64,000 nt of DNA from Cyclotella cryptica (lineage: Eukaryota; Bacillariophyta; Thalassiosirophyceae; Thalassiosirales; Thalassiosiraceae). Shown piece after piece: positions 1 to 11,599 of the stretch. How positions within the stretch are numbered: position 1 is the first letter of the stretch; each line of letters opens with the position of its first letter. The notes under the pieces were generated by a model. It saw nothing but the letters and a program-made list of their open reading frames with translations. It was not told the DNA's origin and did no database searches. The DNA is taken from contig JABMIG010000032.1 of assembly GCA_013187285.1 (NCBI GenBank), positions 496,001 through 560,000 on the forward strand. The letters are read 5' to 3'. Made by a program: the position numbers and the translations under genes.

Positions 1-422
1 TTCCAGGCATCTTTGAATTTGGGGTGACGCAACAATTGGCGGTACTCCAGGAGCTGGCCTGTATCGGGGTCTAGGACGGGAAATGCTAGTTCTGCTTTGC
101 TCTCGCGTTTACGACGTAACAACCGTTCTGCAATGGATTCATCATCGGCAGTTGTAACCTTGGTGCTTTCGTTCCGTCGGGCTTTGATGCAGGCGGCTAT
201 GGAATCTTCGGCGACAACATACTTGGGCGCTTTGATGATGGGTACTGGTTTAGGAGGCGACGGGCGCGACAATTTGTTACGCGGTTCCTGCGGCGACGCG
301 ACAATCATCCTAGTCGGCGAGGTCACGTTGAGAGGTGGCTCTTGGAAACTCACCCGTGGAGCGTGCGGCTGTGTAAGTTCTTGCGCTCCTGTTTTGTTCA
401 CCCTTGGAAGGCGGTGCTGGAG

Positions 423-1952
423 TTATTGCTGTATTTGATTCTTGAGTCCTGGGCTGAGTTGCTGTTCAATTTTCTCGAGCGCGTGCATTTGCCTGGAATC
501 TGTAGTGTTTTTGAGCCCCTGCAATGCTGACGTTAAATCACGGTAAGCCTTGATGATAATGTCTGCTGGCGTGACTTTAGGCTGCGTGATGTACTTGTGC
601 CTGAAGAACAGTGTGTCAGTGACACGTTTGGCTTGTGTCTTCTTGACAAACACAACATGGCAGCGGTAATGTTCGGGAGAAGTCTGTAGGTACCATCCGT
701 CCATGGAATGCTCCCCCCACGTTTTGCGTCTGTCTGGCTTGACATGAAACTGCACGGCGCAGCCCATTGGAGCTAACGGCATGCGGTTGTAGTCGAAGTT
801 GCCGTGGTGGTACGCATAAGCGGAAATGTTGGGCGCTATGTTGGACTGTCGGAGAAGATTTAAGGTGAGAACTGCTTGTGGCAGCAACTCGTCCCACTCG
901 CGCATGGGAAAGTCATCGGAAACCCCGGCGAGTATTGCAATGAAATGACTCTTGAATGTTTGTATGGCCCGCTCTGCTGCATTCCTTTGATGCATGTCAG
1001 CAGGCGTAAGCTCAACTCTGCAATTGTTCTCACGAATCGCTTGTTTGAAGTCTGCAGGCGCTTCATTATCAAGGACGTGCCAGTTGGGACAGATTACGCC
1101 GGTGGCTTTCCACCTCCGATAGATCTTGTGATACCCCTCAATGAGATCGTGTGCCTTTCTTGTTTTTAATGGCTCAACGTCTATGTAATTTCCATCTAAT
1201 TCACAGGCCACCATGATATATTGATGATTTCTTCGTGATTTGATAGGAAACAGGCCTGATTGGTCGGAATACATGGGCTTTTTAGTGGCGTCATACACTC
1301 GTAAGTAGCCGTCCTTGTGTTTTACGCCCGGGGTCGGTTGGAAACTTAATTGCGCATCCTCGTCAATCACTTTGGTGGAGCGTGTCCCTTGCCGCGATTG
1401 CCTCATGTGCCCCTTCTGGGTTTCTTCCGACTCTGGAAAATGTTTGTTGATGTTATCGGGTGTTAATGCCGGAAAGGTGACGAGGTTTCCGTTGCGGGCC
1501 GCGGTAAGTAATGTTGCCTTGGTGGGAAAGCCTAACGCCCCGTGCAAAAATCTAACGGTCTCTTGAATTGATGGTAGGTCATATGCATTCATCGCGACTT
1601 CCTTGCTAGGATGGTTATTGTCAGAGCGGGCGTTTGTGGAAAGTGGTACTGTCCAAAGGCCCGCCTCGTTTCTGCACCCTTGGAGCACCGGCGGCGACTT
1701 CAGTGTCAACACAAAACTGTCATTGTCGTGTACTGTCACCCCTTTCCGGTACGGATGAAAAATGGTGGTGTAACCATTGTTGGCTAACGGACTAACACTC
1801 ATCAGTGCTTTTGTCTGCAGACCAGGTACCACAGTGGCCTCACAAGCTCCGGGTCGCAGCTTATTGAGTTTATGGATGCCGGTTGCGCTCGCCGGCATGG
1901 ACCCTCCGTCAGCAGCTACAACCACCTTGTTGGATACACCGGTAATGTGCAA
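423..1952 (-). CDS. pol fragment of the copia fossil: GAG-pre-integrase and integrase
   Basis: 509-residue open frame. The middle carries the GAG-pre-integrase signature (LHGALGFPTKATLL followed by QKGHMRQ). Downstream is the integrase core with WHVLDNEAPADF and the HQRNAAERAIQTFKSHF region. After it comes the segment typical of diatom copia elements (NLLRQSNIAPNISAY, NRMPLAPMGCAVQFH, GWYLQTSPEHYRCH). Ty1/copia order places integrase before RT, as here. It belongs to a fossil element and is counted as such. Confidence 0.85.
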   Translation of the reverse strand: MHITGVSNKVVVAADGGSMPASATGIHKLNKLRPGACEATVVPGLQTKALMSVSPLANNGYTTIFHPYRKGVTVHDNDSFVLTLKSPPVLQGCRNEAGLWTVPLSTNARSDNNHPSKEVAMNAYDLPSIQETVRFLHGALGFPTKATLLTAARNGNLVTFPALTPDNINKHFPESEETQKGHMRQSRQGTRSTKVIDEDAQLSFQPTPGVKHKDGYLRVYDATKKPMYSDQSGLFPIKSRRNHQYIMVACELDGNYIDVEPLKTRKAHDLIEGYHKIYRRWKATGVICPNWHVLDNEAPADFKQAIRENNCRVELTPADMHQRNAAERAIQTFKSHFIAILAGVSDDFPMREWDELLPQAVLTLNLLRQSNIAPNISAYAYHHGNFDYNRMPLAPMGCAVQFHVKPDRRKTWGEHSMDGWYLQTSPEHYRCHVVFVKKTQAKRVTDTLFFRHKYITQPKVTPADIIIKAYRDLTSALQGLKNTTDSRQMHALEKIEQQLSPGLKNQIQQ

Positions 1953-2249
1953 ACCGTTAGCGGATTGGACAAATGTACTTGTGGCTGCGGAATCAAGCAG
2001 TGCAGTTTCGCTCGCTCGAGCATTGCGTCGTTCTTTCCATCGAGCGCATCGGCGAAGCCAACGTCATGTTACTTTGGATACCAGCGGTTGTCCGACAACT
2101 TTACACGGTGAAGTTTGCGTCGGAGCATTGTCACACGGAGGTGGAGGGGAAAGTCCAGCACTGGAGAGGTAAGTGAAACCTTTTGTTATTTTATGGATTT
2201 CAACGTTACCTGGCACCCAGTGCTCCATGGACTTCCCCTCCGCGCCCCG

Positions 2250-3368
2250 TCATTCGTTCTTGTCTTGCTGCGTCGACTTTTTCTTGCGCTCGGCGACTGG
2301 CTTCCAGTTGGTGGGGCGCTTGGACGCATTCTTCTCGAGTTCCCAACAGTCATCGGGCTTAGGATGGCGAAGTTTGCAATGTGGACACTTTGGGTGAGTT
2401 TGGCGTGCTTCGCCGCCGGATTGCTTGTTTGACAATGATTCGAGAGACGTCTTGAACATTTCCATCATTTTTTCCATTTGAGCATTGCTCTGCGTTGTGA
2501 CGGCATTGACAAATTCGGCCATTGCCAGAGCATTGAGCTCATCGTCCTGTTCGGCCGCCGCATTTGCAATGCCACGACCCACTGATTTTGCCGTTTGCTT
2601 GTCACGTTTCGTGCGCTTTGCAAATTCTTTTTGGATAAACACCCGGAAGTTGGAGAAAGTCTTTTGCGCAGCCGGTTTGGCTTCCCAATTGTCGAGGGCG
2701 TAATCGAATTTGCCAGAGTGTTGAAACCAACACAATGACGTGGCAAGTCGCAGTTCGGGTTGCGCTGGAATGCCTGCCTTTTCGAGTTGCCGTTCGACTT
2801 TGTCGCCGCGTTCGAATAGCGTAGTGGGAGCTTCGATTTGGTCCCAAGGTTTAGTGAGCTCGGCTTGGAGCTCAGCCACGTCCATGTAATCAACAACACC
2901 ACCAACATCTTCGAGGTGAGTGAGTAATTCCAACGGGCTTTTGTGGTTGAATCCCACGTGCGGGTTTCGAATTTCAGAGAGCCATTCTTCGTCGACGGCT
3001 CCAACGATCACTTTTCTAGCCCAGCTCGCGACACCGAGTTGAGTTTCATACTCTTTGATCTCGGCTTTGTGTTGTGCAATTTGCCTTTCACGCACGAGCG
3101 AATCGGGATCCACGGTTGCGGGATAAGGGCCTGGGTTGTTCAAAATGTCGTACGGCGCATTTCCATTCGAAAAAGTCGTGTACTCGGCATTGGGAATGAT
3201 CAGTCCAATGTGGCCGTGATGTCCTCCACCATTGAGGGTCGGGATACTTGCGAGGCCTTCGGAAAGTTCCAATTTGAGTTTGCTGAGATCTTTCTCGGTG
3301 GGTTGCCCGTCGATTTTAGTGATGAAATAGTCTTTCAAACTGTCCTCAACATCCTGTTTGACTCCCAT
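2250..3368 (-). CDS. gag-like protein of the copia fossil
   Basis: 372-residue open frame, the first in the element. It is rich in charged helical segments. A zinc-knuckle-like CPHC...H...C cluster (CPHCKLRHPKPDDC, around residues 327-340) and a basic C-terminal tail fit a nucleocapsid that binds element RNA. It lies directly upstream of pol on the same strand. Part of a fossil mobile element, not a host gene. Confidence 0.8.
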   Translation of the reverse strand: MGVKQDVEDSLKDYFITKIDGQPTEKDLSKLKLELSEGLASIPTLNGGGHHGHIGLIIPNAEYTTFSNGNAPYDILNNPGPYPATVDPDSLVRERQIAQHKAEIKEYETQLGVASWARKVIVGAVDEEWLSEIRNPHVGFNHKSPLELLTHLEDVGGVVDYMDVAELQAELTKPWDQIEAPTTLFERGDKVERQLEKAGIPAQPELRLATSLCWFQHSGKFDYALDNWEAKPAAQKTFSNFRVFIQKEFAKRTKRDKQTAKSVGRGIANAAAEQDDELNALAMAEFVNAVTTQSNAQMEKMMEMFKTSLESLSNKQSGGEARQTHPKCPHCKLRHPKPDDCWELEKNASKRPTNWKPVAERKKKSTQQDKNE

Positions 3369-4250
3369 GCTTGCTTTGTTCGAATCTTTCGATTGCCTAA
3401 ACGATTAGTTACGATTGCTAGACAGCGGCAATGCAAAAGTGATTACGTAAATAGATCGTAACTAATTAATGAGCTATTTTCTAGTCATCGCCAATTTGAA
3501 ATTTGAAAACTTGCTGCTGAACCATGAAAAACCTGTGCACATGTACTACTGGATACCTAGAGTACGTATGTAGTCTAACATAGACATGTACATACCTGGT
3601 GCGACGTTCCAAAGCAAAATGGTTGGGTTCTGCAAATTTTTGTGAAAAACTATCTAGATATATACATAACACTTTCATGCACATACCTGTATGTGGAGGA
3701 TTGTGCAAATTAGTCATCCAATAACTGAGTCGATATGTTATATACATCACAGTGACATAAACATACCTTGTGGTGTAATTTCAAATTAGGGGTTGGGATA
3801 GATTGACACCTTCAGTAATGGTTTGTGTTATATATATCAAAACGTCATGAACATACATTCATGTTTTTGTGGCATAATGCAGAGAAAGGTAGACAAAGAT
3901 TGACACATGGTGTACCCTCATAACATGCAATGTTGAAAAATCGACTACTAACCACATCTGAAGTTGGAAACGTCAACGGACCCTCCTGTTTGGCGCCAAC
4001 CATCTCGTTGCGCACCATGCACCAAATTTTCATAGGAGCTAACCATATCTTATCCACCGCTAACTCGGTCAATCTTTTCTTGAACACTTCCGTCACGTCT
4101 TACAGGTTTGCTCCTTCGCGTTTTTTGTCGGGTGATAATTGGCTTGGTCCTATTCTTCATTTTGCATAATTATGTGTGATCTCCGACCAATATCCAATCA
4201 TCTATTCCGGGTTTCCCTGGTATTTCCTGCAACTTTAATTTAGTCTCACT
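3369..4250. repeat. Gene-free stretch with degenerate repeats of about 90-120 bp
   Basis: The stretch just outside the copia gag contains loose repeats between about 3560 and 3870. Each has TATATA(C/T)AT, then a CATGCACATACCT-like motif, spaced roughly 85-120 bp apart (near 3590, 3670, 3750 and 3850). A short inverted pair (TTAGTTACGAT near 3405, ATCGTAACTAAT near 3455) sits closest to gag. It could include the element's leader or LTR, but no LTR pair is available for comparison. No gene is recognised. Confidence 0.4.
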
Positions 4251-4254
4251 CCAA

Positions 4255-4644
4255 ATGTACGGTATGACTTACACCTGTAAGATATGTATCCTGCTGTATG
4301 GATGCCTTAGCTGTCCTTTCTCGCCAATAATTTGCGAGAATTCTCGATCGCAAAATGATTCCCCGATTGCCGAAGTCGATTGCTTGAAGTTTATCGCTAT
4401 CTCACTAATTGCGGCAGAATTTTTGGAGAGCTCGTCGATCGGGAACCCGAAGAAGTTCGTTGAACGCATAGCTGATTTTGGAGAGATTGTCAATCGCGCA
4501 AAAAAACCTATCGCTGACATGAAAAAGTTACAATTGCTGCTCGCGATCAAGAAATATTTAATGTACCTCGTGTCGCAAGGGTTGGATGTCGTTTGCTTCA
4601 GTGTGCGAAGGTCGCACCATGGCTATCTTGAGATAGTGACCTGA
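4255..4644 (+). CDS. Unassigned ORF, 129 residues
   Basis: Open frame starting MYGMTYTCKICILLYG, with a mildly hydrophobic N terminus and a helical, charged remainder (KKFVERIADFGEIVNRAKK). The opposite strand is also open over much of the same span (4550-4269), which weakens the coding case. The tract is locally rich in GCGAT/CGATC words, unlike its AT-rich surroundings. I do not recognise a family. It may be part of an unidentified repeat rather than a gene. Confidence 0.2.
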   Translation: MYGMTYTCKICILLYGCLSCPFSPIICENSRSQNDSPIAEVDCLKFIAISLIAAEFLESSSIGNPKKFVERIADFGEIVNRAKKPIADMKKLQLLLAIKKYLMYLVSQGLDVVCFSVRRSHHGYLEIVT

Positions 4645-4844
4645 GCCATATCATCGCAAAATAAATATCACGCAAAAATTAAAGGTAGTTTTGACCGGGG
4701 TCGAAGTTTCAATTTTATGAGCTTAATTTGCTCTAATTGTGAGGATGGAAGGGCAGTGGAGCTGCTCTTCCAATCCAAACGATGCAAATGAAATGTGTTT
4801 AGATTCTACCCACATTTGGTATGTATTTAGCCTTCCCAATTGAA

Positions 4845-5008
4845 GTGGCTATGGACTCTGGTGTTCCAGAGCCCATAGGGCAGTGGACTCCTGTGGTGGG
4901 GAGTCCTATCCTTTTGGACCAGGGCAGTGGACTCCAATGTTGGGGAGTCCTTGCCTTTTGGATCAGGGGCAGTGGACTTCCCACCTGGGGAGTCCTGAGA
5001 ATGCTCCT
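4845..5008. repeat. Tandem repeat of 44-45 bp, each unit a hairpin
   Basis: Three consecutive units begin near 4878, 4922 and 4967. Each has GGGCAGTGGACT(C/T)C, a 6-8 nt spacer, then GGGGAGTCCT, so each can fold with a GGACTCC/GGAGTCC stem. A fourth, different small hairpin (ACTCTGG...CCAGAG) precedes them at 4853-4875. The repeat lies exactly where the neighbouring gypsy-like fossil stops being recognisable. Confidence 0.75.
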
Positions 5009-5040
5009 TTTGTATTTTGTACCAATGGTACAAAAATGGG

Positions 5041-7774
5041 CTGATTCTTGGCCTATGTCAAATAGCTTCTCAAATTCTTGTAGGAGCTCCAGGAACTTTG
5101 TTTGTTCTGGGATATTTAGGTGTGTGCAGTTGTCTTTGACAATTGCCCTGAGATCTGCTTTTTCATATTTAGCATCTGATGTGAATGAGGCGTTTTGTTG
5201 CCTAGAGCGTACTCTGGGATTCTTTGGACATGTCTTGGTAGGTGCTATTATTCATCCTCCAAGCCCGTTCAACTGTTGCTCTTGTTTTTAGTTTGTTGAT
5301 GTCTCATTGGCAGTGAGATGTCATCTAATGTGATTTCTTTTGTCCAAAAGTCTAGGACAATTCCTAACTCTTTCAAGGAATTACTACCAAGAATTTGTCA
5401 AACCATGGTTTAGTCATGCTATCCTCTTTGTATTCCACAACATCTTGATGTAGAAAATACTCCTTGCTATTGGAGAACTCAAAGAATTTAACTCTAATCT
5501 TTCCCCATCCAGTTGCCTGGAAGCTCCCATTTGATGTATGCCAAGACTTTGGCACTTGCCTACCGAATTTCTTGGATGACAAGTCCCAAAAATGTGAAAA
5601 GATACGTATCAGTATGAACTAAAAGTTAGTGCCTGTTACATGTAAAAAATTATTGGTATCCACTTCTAGTTACTGTATAGCCCTGAATTGTACTGTAGAG
5701 CAAACAGTTTTTTTCGTGGCAGTGCTAGCGCATTTCATTTGTGGTGAGTTTTGATGTAAATTGATACAACTCGTGAACGGGGTGGAGTTACACAGAACAA
5801 TACATATTGCCGTGATAGAGATGAATAAGGCTATCACTTTGTTATGACCAATGTCTCTTTGGCATGGGTTAAGTGCATGAAAATGACATTTTTTTGTAAC
5901 GGTCCGAGTCTTGTCCTTATAATCCGCAGACCTGGTGATCCAAGAAATATGGTAGTCAGGTATGGAAAGGGTTTGTCTTTTCCTTTTGGTAGGAAATTAA
6001 AGTCTCCGTCAGACTCTGAGTCCAGTAGGACTTTGATTTTGTTACTGGGGCGACTCCTCAGAGGTTGTTTGTGTGCTCTGGATGATTGACTTTCAGTTGC
6101 TGGTTCCATTATGGCTACTAGTGCCGTAACACCGAAGCGATCCTCGGTGTAGGATGCAACCCCTTATTTTGGTTGACTGAGGCTGTAGTTTACACTGGGC
6201 GTATTAGTACTGTCCTCAGTGGCCTCTGCTTTTTTACTGAGACTGTATTTGTCGTAAGGTTTTTTAAAGTCTTTGATGTCATTGTCTCAAAATTGTCTCG
6301 ATTTTTAAATCAGATTTTGTTTTTTTTGGAACAAGATTGTTTGACATCTTCTCTTTTCTGACGGTCAATTTATTTTATTTATTTTTTATTTTTACTAGTC
6401 TGGGTAGCTTTACTCTGACTGGGGTTAGTATAACTTTCAATTGCAGTGTTTATTTTACGTTTCTTACAAGTATTTAATTCCCCAGTGCTATCCGACCCGC
6501 GCCTTCACAAACTTTTGTCGGAGTTGCTGTCTCCTTCTGAGTCATTGGCACGACATTTCTTGCGCTTGCTAGACTTCTTACGGAGTGCTTTCTTCAACTC
6601 GGCCCAGACTATCTGGGCGAAGTTTGCACCCTCTGGTTTCCTTTCTTTAGAGTGGGGCTTACCTGTGCCCCTGTTCTTTTTGATTGGAAAACCTCCTTTG
6701 CTATAATGGCGGCAGTCACGCGTGTTGTGACTTTTGTGCGGCCCTCCATGTTTCTTGCATAGCACACAGTGCTTCTTGGTCCAGCCCACCTTTTTGGGCT
6801 TCTTGGGGATGCAAGAGTCCATCAACTCCATCTTGCACTTTTGGTCAGCCCCTCTTTCTTTGATCATGCTGGAGGGCTTCGTATCAAGTTCTGCATTGTT
6901 CTCGATATTCTCTAGGACCAAGAGAAGGGTCCTAGTACTGACTGGAGTGGTATTCGCTGTCAGATTGCACTGGGTCTGCCACTTGGCCGGACATATGCAC
7001 AACAAGTGAGTCGTGAGGTCAGTGTCGTCCAAGGGCAATACCTTCTTAGTGGGCTGGTTAGCCTTCGGACTGTAATACAGGCAGGGCAATGTCTCGAGGT
7101 AGCTGTTGAGCTGTTCCGCTTGGACAAAAAACTGGCGTATAGAGACACTGTTGAGCTTCTTCAATGTGTTGGTGATGTAGTACTTGAGGGCTTCGCCCAT
7201 GTCATGACGGAACACCTGAAGCAGATGGAACGTGACTCACTAGTGAAACGAGTCCCAAGTCTTAGTGGGAGTCTCCATGTGTGTGACCCCTTTGATGTCT
7301 TCCCAAGGAGCCTGAGTCACTTGGGTCTTGATAATCTTTTCCCAAGGCTGTCGGGCCTCATCGGAGAGGAGGTTTTCATACAGCTCAAAGGACTTCTTGT
7401 GACAGCAAGCTTTGTGGCCTCTAAGGCCTTCACAGCCTTTTCGTGTGGGGCCTTTGCGTCAGCTAGGGCAGACGTTACCGCCTCAGGAGTGGTACATGGT
7501 CTGTATATCCTTCATTGCCCTTTTTTTTCTTCTCGGAGTTGTGCAGTCTGCGTACTCCCCCTTTGCGATCTCAGCGTTGAGTTTAGCTGTTTCAACAGCC
7601 CTCTCTGCCTTGGCAAAGCTCATGTCAAGCCCCATTTGCTTGCACATGTGAATTGCAGAGCGCACATGCACTAGAAACTGCTCAGGAGTCCCAGACGCTC
7701 ATACTTCCACCTTTAACTGGAAGAGTCAACTTGAAGCAGGTGGTCTTTTTATTCTTCTTGAGGGCATCGCTCAT
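5041..7774 (-). mobile_element. Ty3/gypsy-like retrotransposon fossil (gag, protease and linker)
   Basis: Minus-strand gag-pol remnant. Gag starts near 7774 (MSDALKKNKKTTCFKLTLPV) and continues to 6505, ending with a zinc-knuckle-like CVLCKKHGGPHKSHNTRDC and a basic tail. An aspartic-protease segment follows (DSESDGDF within 6109-5834, then 5582-5373). The last recognisable part is the linker that precedes RT in this family (DAKYEKADLRAIV, about 5190-5150). RT, RNase H and integrase are absent, and the remnant is broken in many places, so it is old. Placement in Ty3/gypsy rests on recalled family order. Confidence 0.75.
6505..7774 (-). pseudogene. gag fossil of the gypsy-like element
   Basis: The best preserved part is 7215-6505: FRHDMGEALKYYITNTLKK, then a leucine-rich middle (TDLTTHLLCICPAKWQTQ), the zinc-knuckle cluster and a Lys/Arg/Ser tail (KKALRKKSSKRKK). 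Upstream pieces of the same protein (SAIHMCKQMGLDMSFAKAER near 7660-7600) lie on the same strand. It is a fossil with several interruptions. Confidence 0.7.
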
Positions 7775-8967
7775 GTATGTAGCGTACAGGAGAATTCTTT
7801 CCTCCAATGCCACATTTGCACTCAATCCACTTGAGCCCTTGGGGAAATGCCTTCACAGAGGACATGGCTTGTAGCTTCTATCCTAGACTAGTGCCCATAA
7901 AAACTTTCTTGTAGGAACTTCTTGGAGGGCTAAGGAAAACATTGTTCGCACGGTGGTGTGCGATGAACGTACTACCCTGTGTGGTAGAAATTTGTTTTCC
8001 TCGACCATCTGTGGGTCGTTGGGAGAATCATCTTGCATGGTGGTGCATTGAACTTACTGAGTTTGGCTGGAGTATTGTACAATAGTGACCTCGGCCAGAA
8101 TCAGTCGAAAATTAGTTGGAGATAAAGAAGTAGAAAAAGGGTATTCCAGCTGATTGGAGATTATTTTTCTGAGCTATTGAAATGATCAAAAAGAGGAATG
8201 CACAATGGTGGTCCTCTCGAGTCTATCATGTAGTTTTCATGTATATCTCGATTATATCTGATTTTCATGTACCCTGTTGGATTCTTGTGTGCCAAACTGG
8301 GCCATAATGTACCTGATCAGGCGCTACATGTGATCTTGTCCATGGGTGCTGCAGGACTCACTGGTCTTGCAAAAGAGTCCTGCCAAGTGTTTGGTGGGAT
8401 CCTTCCTTTTGTGGAAAGAATTCTGTTTGTGTTGTACCCATGGTCTGATATAGTGGGGCCTGGGTGAGTCAGGGGTACCAGTAGGTATCCTTGGCGCATG
8501 CCATGTGCACAAAGATGTGTGGTGATTTTTGATGGCATCAGAGGTTTCTTGGCAAAAATTTAGAGTTACAGGGAACAATAGCTGGTAAGTTGCACTTAAT
8601 GAGGAGAGACTGCTAATGAGAGTTTTAGTTCTTTTAGAGGGGAATAAAAAGGAAAAACACAATGATAATAGAATTAGCCAGTTGAGACTCATAATCTGGT
8701 GGTACTGATAAGCCAGGATAAACACTAGATCACAGCTAGTAATAAGTAGAATTGCCGAAAATACTGCTGGGGTTCAGGGAACTAAGCTTATATTTTCACT
8801 TATAATTCTTGATCAAGAACAGAGTAGGTAATGTACCCAAAGTAAAGCAATAAAAAGCCAATTATATTAGAAAGTATAAGGGGTTAGAAAAATGAGAAGC
8901 TACATACGTATGACATCATGAAGACAGTAGGACTTCTGTCTTGAATGGTGCAACAGCATGAGTATAT
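7775..8967. other. Gene-free stretch upstream of the gypsy-like gag
   Basis: This lies on the 5' side of the gypsy-like element (minus strand) and could contain its leader or LTR. No second LTR copy exists in the window to prove it. Near-repeats such as GCACGGTGGTGTGCGATGAAC (about 7948) and GCATGGTGGTGCATTGAAC (about 8034) are present. No host gene is recognised, and short ORFs on both strands overlap without domain signal. Confidence 0.35.
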
Positions 8968-10389
8968 GTGATTGATACCTACCTACCCCATAGCTGCATT
9001 GTAAAAAATATGCAGGATGGCCTGGGAATCGAAGAAAGTAAGGATTTTGCGCCCCAATATCTCACCACCCAATCATCAGACCATACCTTCAGCACCACTG
9101 GTCACAACCACCTACATGTAAAAGACATCTGCATAATGGTGGGTTCTGATTTAGATGGCATGGTGAGTTTCTAGCTGAAGCATCGATCACTCTGTCTCTT
9201 CTCATAGATCAGAACTTTCAGTTACTGCTGCTCTTCACACAGGGAGTGTATCAGGAACAGAGATGTCTGATTGTAACACATTTTGCAAACATGGATAAAT
9301 CCTCAAAAAATGCAATAGATGAGTAGTGGGTGGCTTCTTGGAAAGCTTGGTGCAAAGTGTACAGGTTTCATCAATTTTGATGCAAAAAGGAAGTCTCTTC
9401 ATCAATGTTGGCTTCCACCAAAGCTTACAGACAATGCAATAGAAAGCAATGAAAGTGACAAGTTGGTTGAACATAATGCCCATGTTAAATTTGAGATGAA
9501 GGAATGTGGTTAAGATGGAGCTCCTCCCAATAGTGTCATTGTAGATTATCAAGTATTGGGTCTTTATACCAACACCTACAACAAGCTTTATGTTTGTGAA
9601 GTTGGGAAGCAAAGCTGGAGAAAGGATATGGAGCGAGCAAAGTATAGGGTTTTGCTGAGAATGATTCAATTATCACTTGAGGGAAGTCGAAAGACTACAA
9701 CCCAGATGAAGGCTTGAAATTGAAATGGGGTAAAAACTGAAGAGCTTTTATGTTTCATGTGATGTCAGCAGCACTGTTGATGTTATGCAGAAACTCACAA
9801 GGTTGAAGCATGTAACATCTGTTCATAACTGTTCCTGGTAGAAAGTGAACACCATAGTTAATTTCAAATTTACATAGCAACATCTTTCTAGGCATTTTCA
9901 CTATAGTGACACAAGATCACACATAGCAACTAATTTTGACTACTAAAGTGTTCATTAGGAAATTTAACTAGGTTTTTAGAGTGCATGTTGATGGATTTTG
10001 ATTTTCAAATTGTTGGGAAAGGAGAAAAATGCCAACTGATGACAACAATTTTGGAATGTATTCTTTAACAGTTTCATCATAAGAAATAGCTTCAAACACT
10101 TGTAGAAGATGGTAATGAATTTTTTGGCCATGTTTTTATTCTTTGAATCTGGAAGGGCCTGATCAAGAAGATAAATGATCCCATTATCTACAGGTTCAGG
10201 TGCAAGATGTAAGAAAATTCACTGCAAGTACAGCGCAAATGTAACATTATTCACCACAGTCTTACCACAATGTGACGCAAGTTTATCACAAAAGACTGCA
10301 GCCTCACCACATGTTTACTGAAATTTGTACTGCAAGTTCTAGGCCCTAACTTTTATAATATGAACTTAGAAAAATTGTATCCCAGTCAC
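8968..10389. other. Gene-free AT-rich stretch
   Basis: Open frames up to 144 residues occur on both strands (for example 9669-9235 minus and 9319-9513 plus) but overlap each other and show no motif I recognise. The plus-strand reading from about 9319 to 9720 stays partly open across a few stops, so a decayed mobile-element ORF is possible. Nothing firmer can be said. Confidence 0.3.
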
Positions 10390-11115
10390 TGTGGCTTCTT
10401 TACTGCAGCCCCATAGAGTCAAACCGCAGGATCCACTGCCATCTCACTGCTCACCGCATGACTACTGCAGCAACTTCCTGGAAAATCTGTTTTTGGCAAA
10501 AAAAAATATCCAAGTAAAGCCAAGTGGACTTTTTATTTCTCAGAAGGGAGAAAAATACTCTGTCAAATCCATCAAGCACACCCAAGTGAACCTGAGTCAT
10601 ATGGGAAGGAACCCGAGCACCCCCGAGTACTTGGGTGCCATGAACCCGGGTAAAAAAAGAGTGCACCCAAGTGAACCCAAATGCACCCATGTGAAGCCAA
10701 GTGAACCTTCATGACTTGGGTGTGTGCAGCTGAGTAAAAAACAAACCTGAGTGAGAAATGATTGCACAGTCTAGCACATTTTTCAGAAAGTCGCCTTCCT
10801 TTATTACGAGAAAAAAGATTTCTAGGTTTGCTATTATTTTATTTTGACAAAATTAGCCTGCCGTTGACCACAAAATACTACCAAAGTAAACAGACACCGA
10901 AATTTTGGCAAACCCATGTTTGAAGAAGCCAGAAGCAAACCCAGGTGGAAAAGTGCAGCCAAGTGAAGCAGAGTGAAGCCTAAGAAATTAGGTGCAAAAC
11001 CCGAGTGCACCCGAGTCACTCCACAGCAAACCCAGGCTCATCCTAGTTAGAGAAAATGACTAATTTCAAAATTATGCTTATCCCTGAAAACCCACGAGTG
11101 ACTCCAAGTAACTCT
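10390..11115. repeat. Tract of degenerate short motifs (CCCAAGTGAACC / CCCGAGTGCACC type)
   Basis: Dozens of variants of a roughly 10-12 bp word, (A/C)CC(A/G)AGTG(A/C)A, are packed at 10560-10730 and again at 10940-11115, in both orientations (also ACTTGGGTG and CGAGTACTTGGG). The word spacing makes a 107-residue plus ORF (10391-10714) look regular, but it is better explained by the repeat than by a gene. Confidence 0.5.
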
Positions 11116-11599
11116 GAGTCGTACGTTTTCCAGGATGTTGCAGGATTACCACACAATTCCTGCAAGTCATGCACATCACCTCAATTCATCGTGTATGCAT
11201 GGTATTAAGGCACACAAGATGTGACCTGTTACATGGGTCAATTGTTTGATTGGTAGCAATTTTATTTTTGGCCAGAGAAATCACTCTTATGGTCCAAACA
11301 GCGGCCATATAGATGGTGACTTTCTCAGAAAATTGCTGATTGCAAGAAAATCAAGATCTGCTTCACGCGCGCCACGCTCTCAATTGCGCCCATTTTTAAA
11401 GTGTAAGATATAATACACTATTAATTTAAATAAAAGTAGTTTACGAAGGTTCCCTTTTAGTTTGCGAAATCATTCTTGTTAGACACTCTTTTGTGACACG
11501 ATAACGTTCCCTTCAAGTTTACAGAACCATTGTTGTATGATTAAAATGATTTGTGACACTTTAATGTTCCCTTCAAGTTTACAGAAACATTCTTGAAAA

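Larger units (their letters stand above)
1..3368 (-). mobile_element. Ty1/copia-like retrotransposon fossil (CoDi-type), cut by the window start
   Basis: Minus-strand LTR-retrotransposon remnant in copia order: gag at 3368-2250, then pol with GAG-pre-integrase and integrase at 1952-423, running on towards the reverse transcriptase, which lies outside the window. The last visible residues on the minus strand (FPVLDPDTGQLLEYRQL, from about position 80 downwards) resemble the segment before the RT in diatom copia elements. It appears broken in a few places. No LTR pair can be seen because only one side is in the window. Family placement is from recalled similarity. Confidence 0.85.

Noticed and set aside
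9235-9669. 144-residue minus-strand ORF, or a decayed plus-strand mobile-element protein in the same place
   Set aside because: Neither reading shows a recognisable domain; recorded only as a gene-free stretch.
10391-10714. 107-residue plus-strand ORF rich in KPSE/HPSEP words
   Set aside because: Explained by the degenerate short-motif tract; the repeats continue outside the ORF and in other frames.
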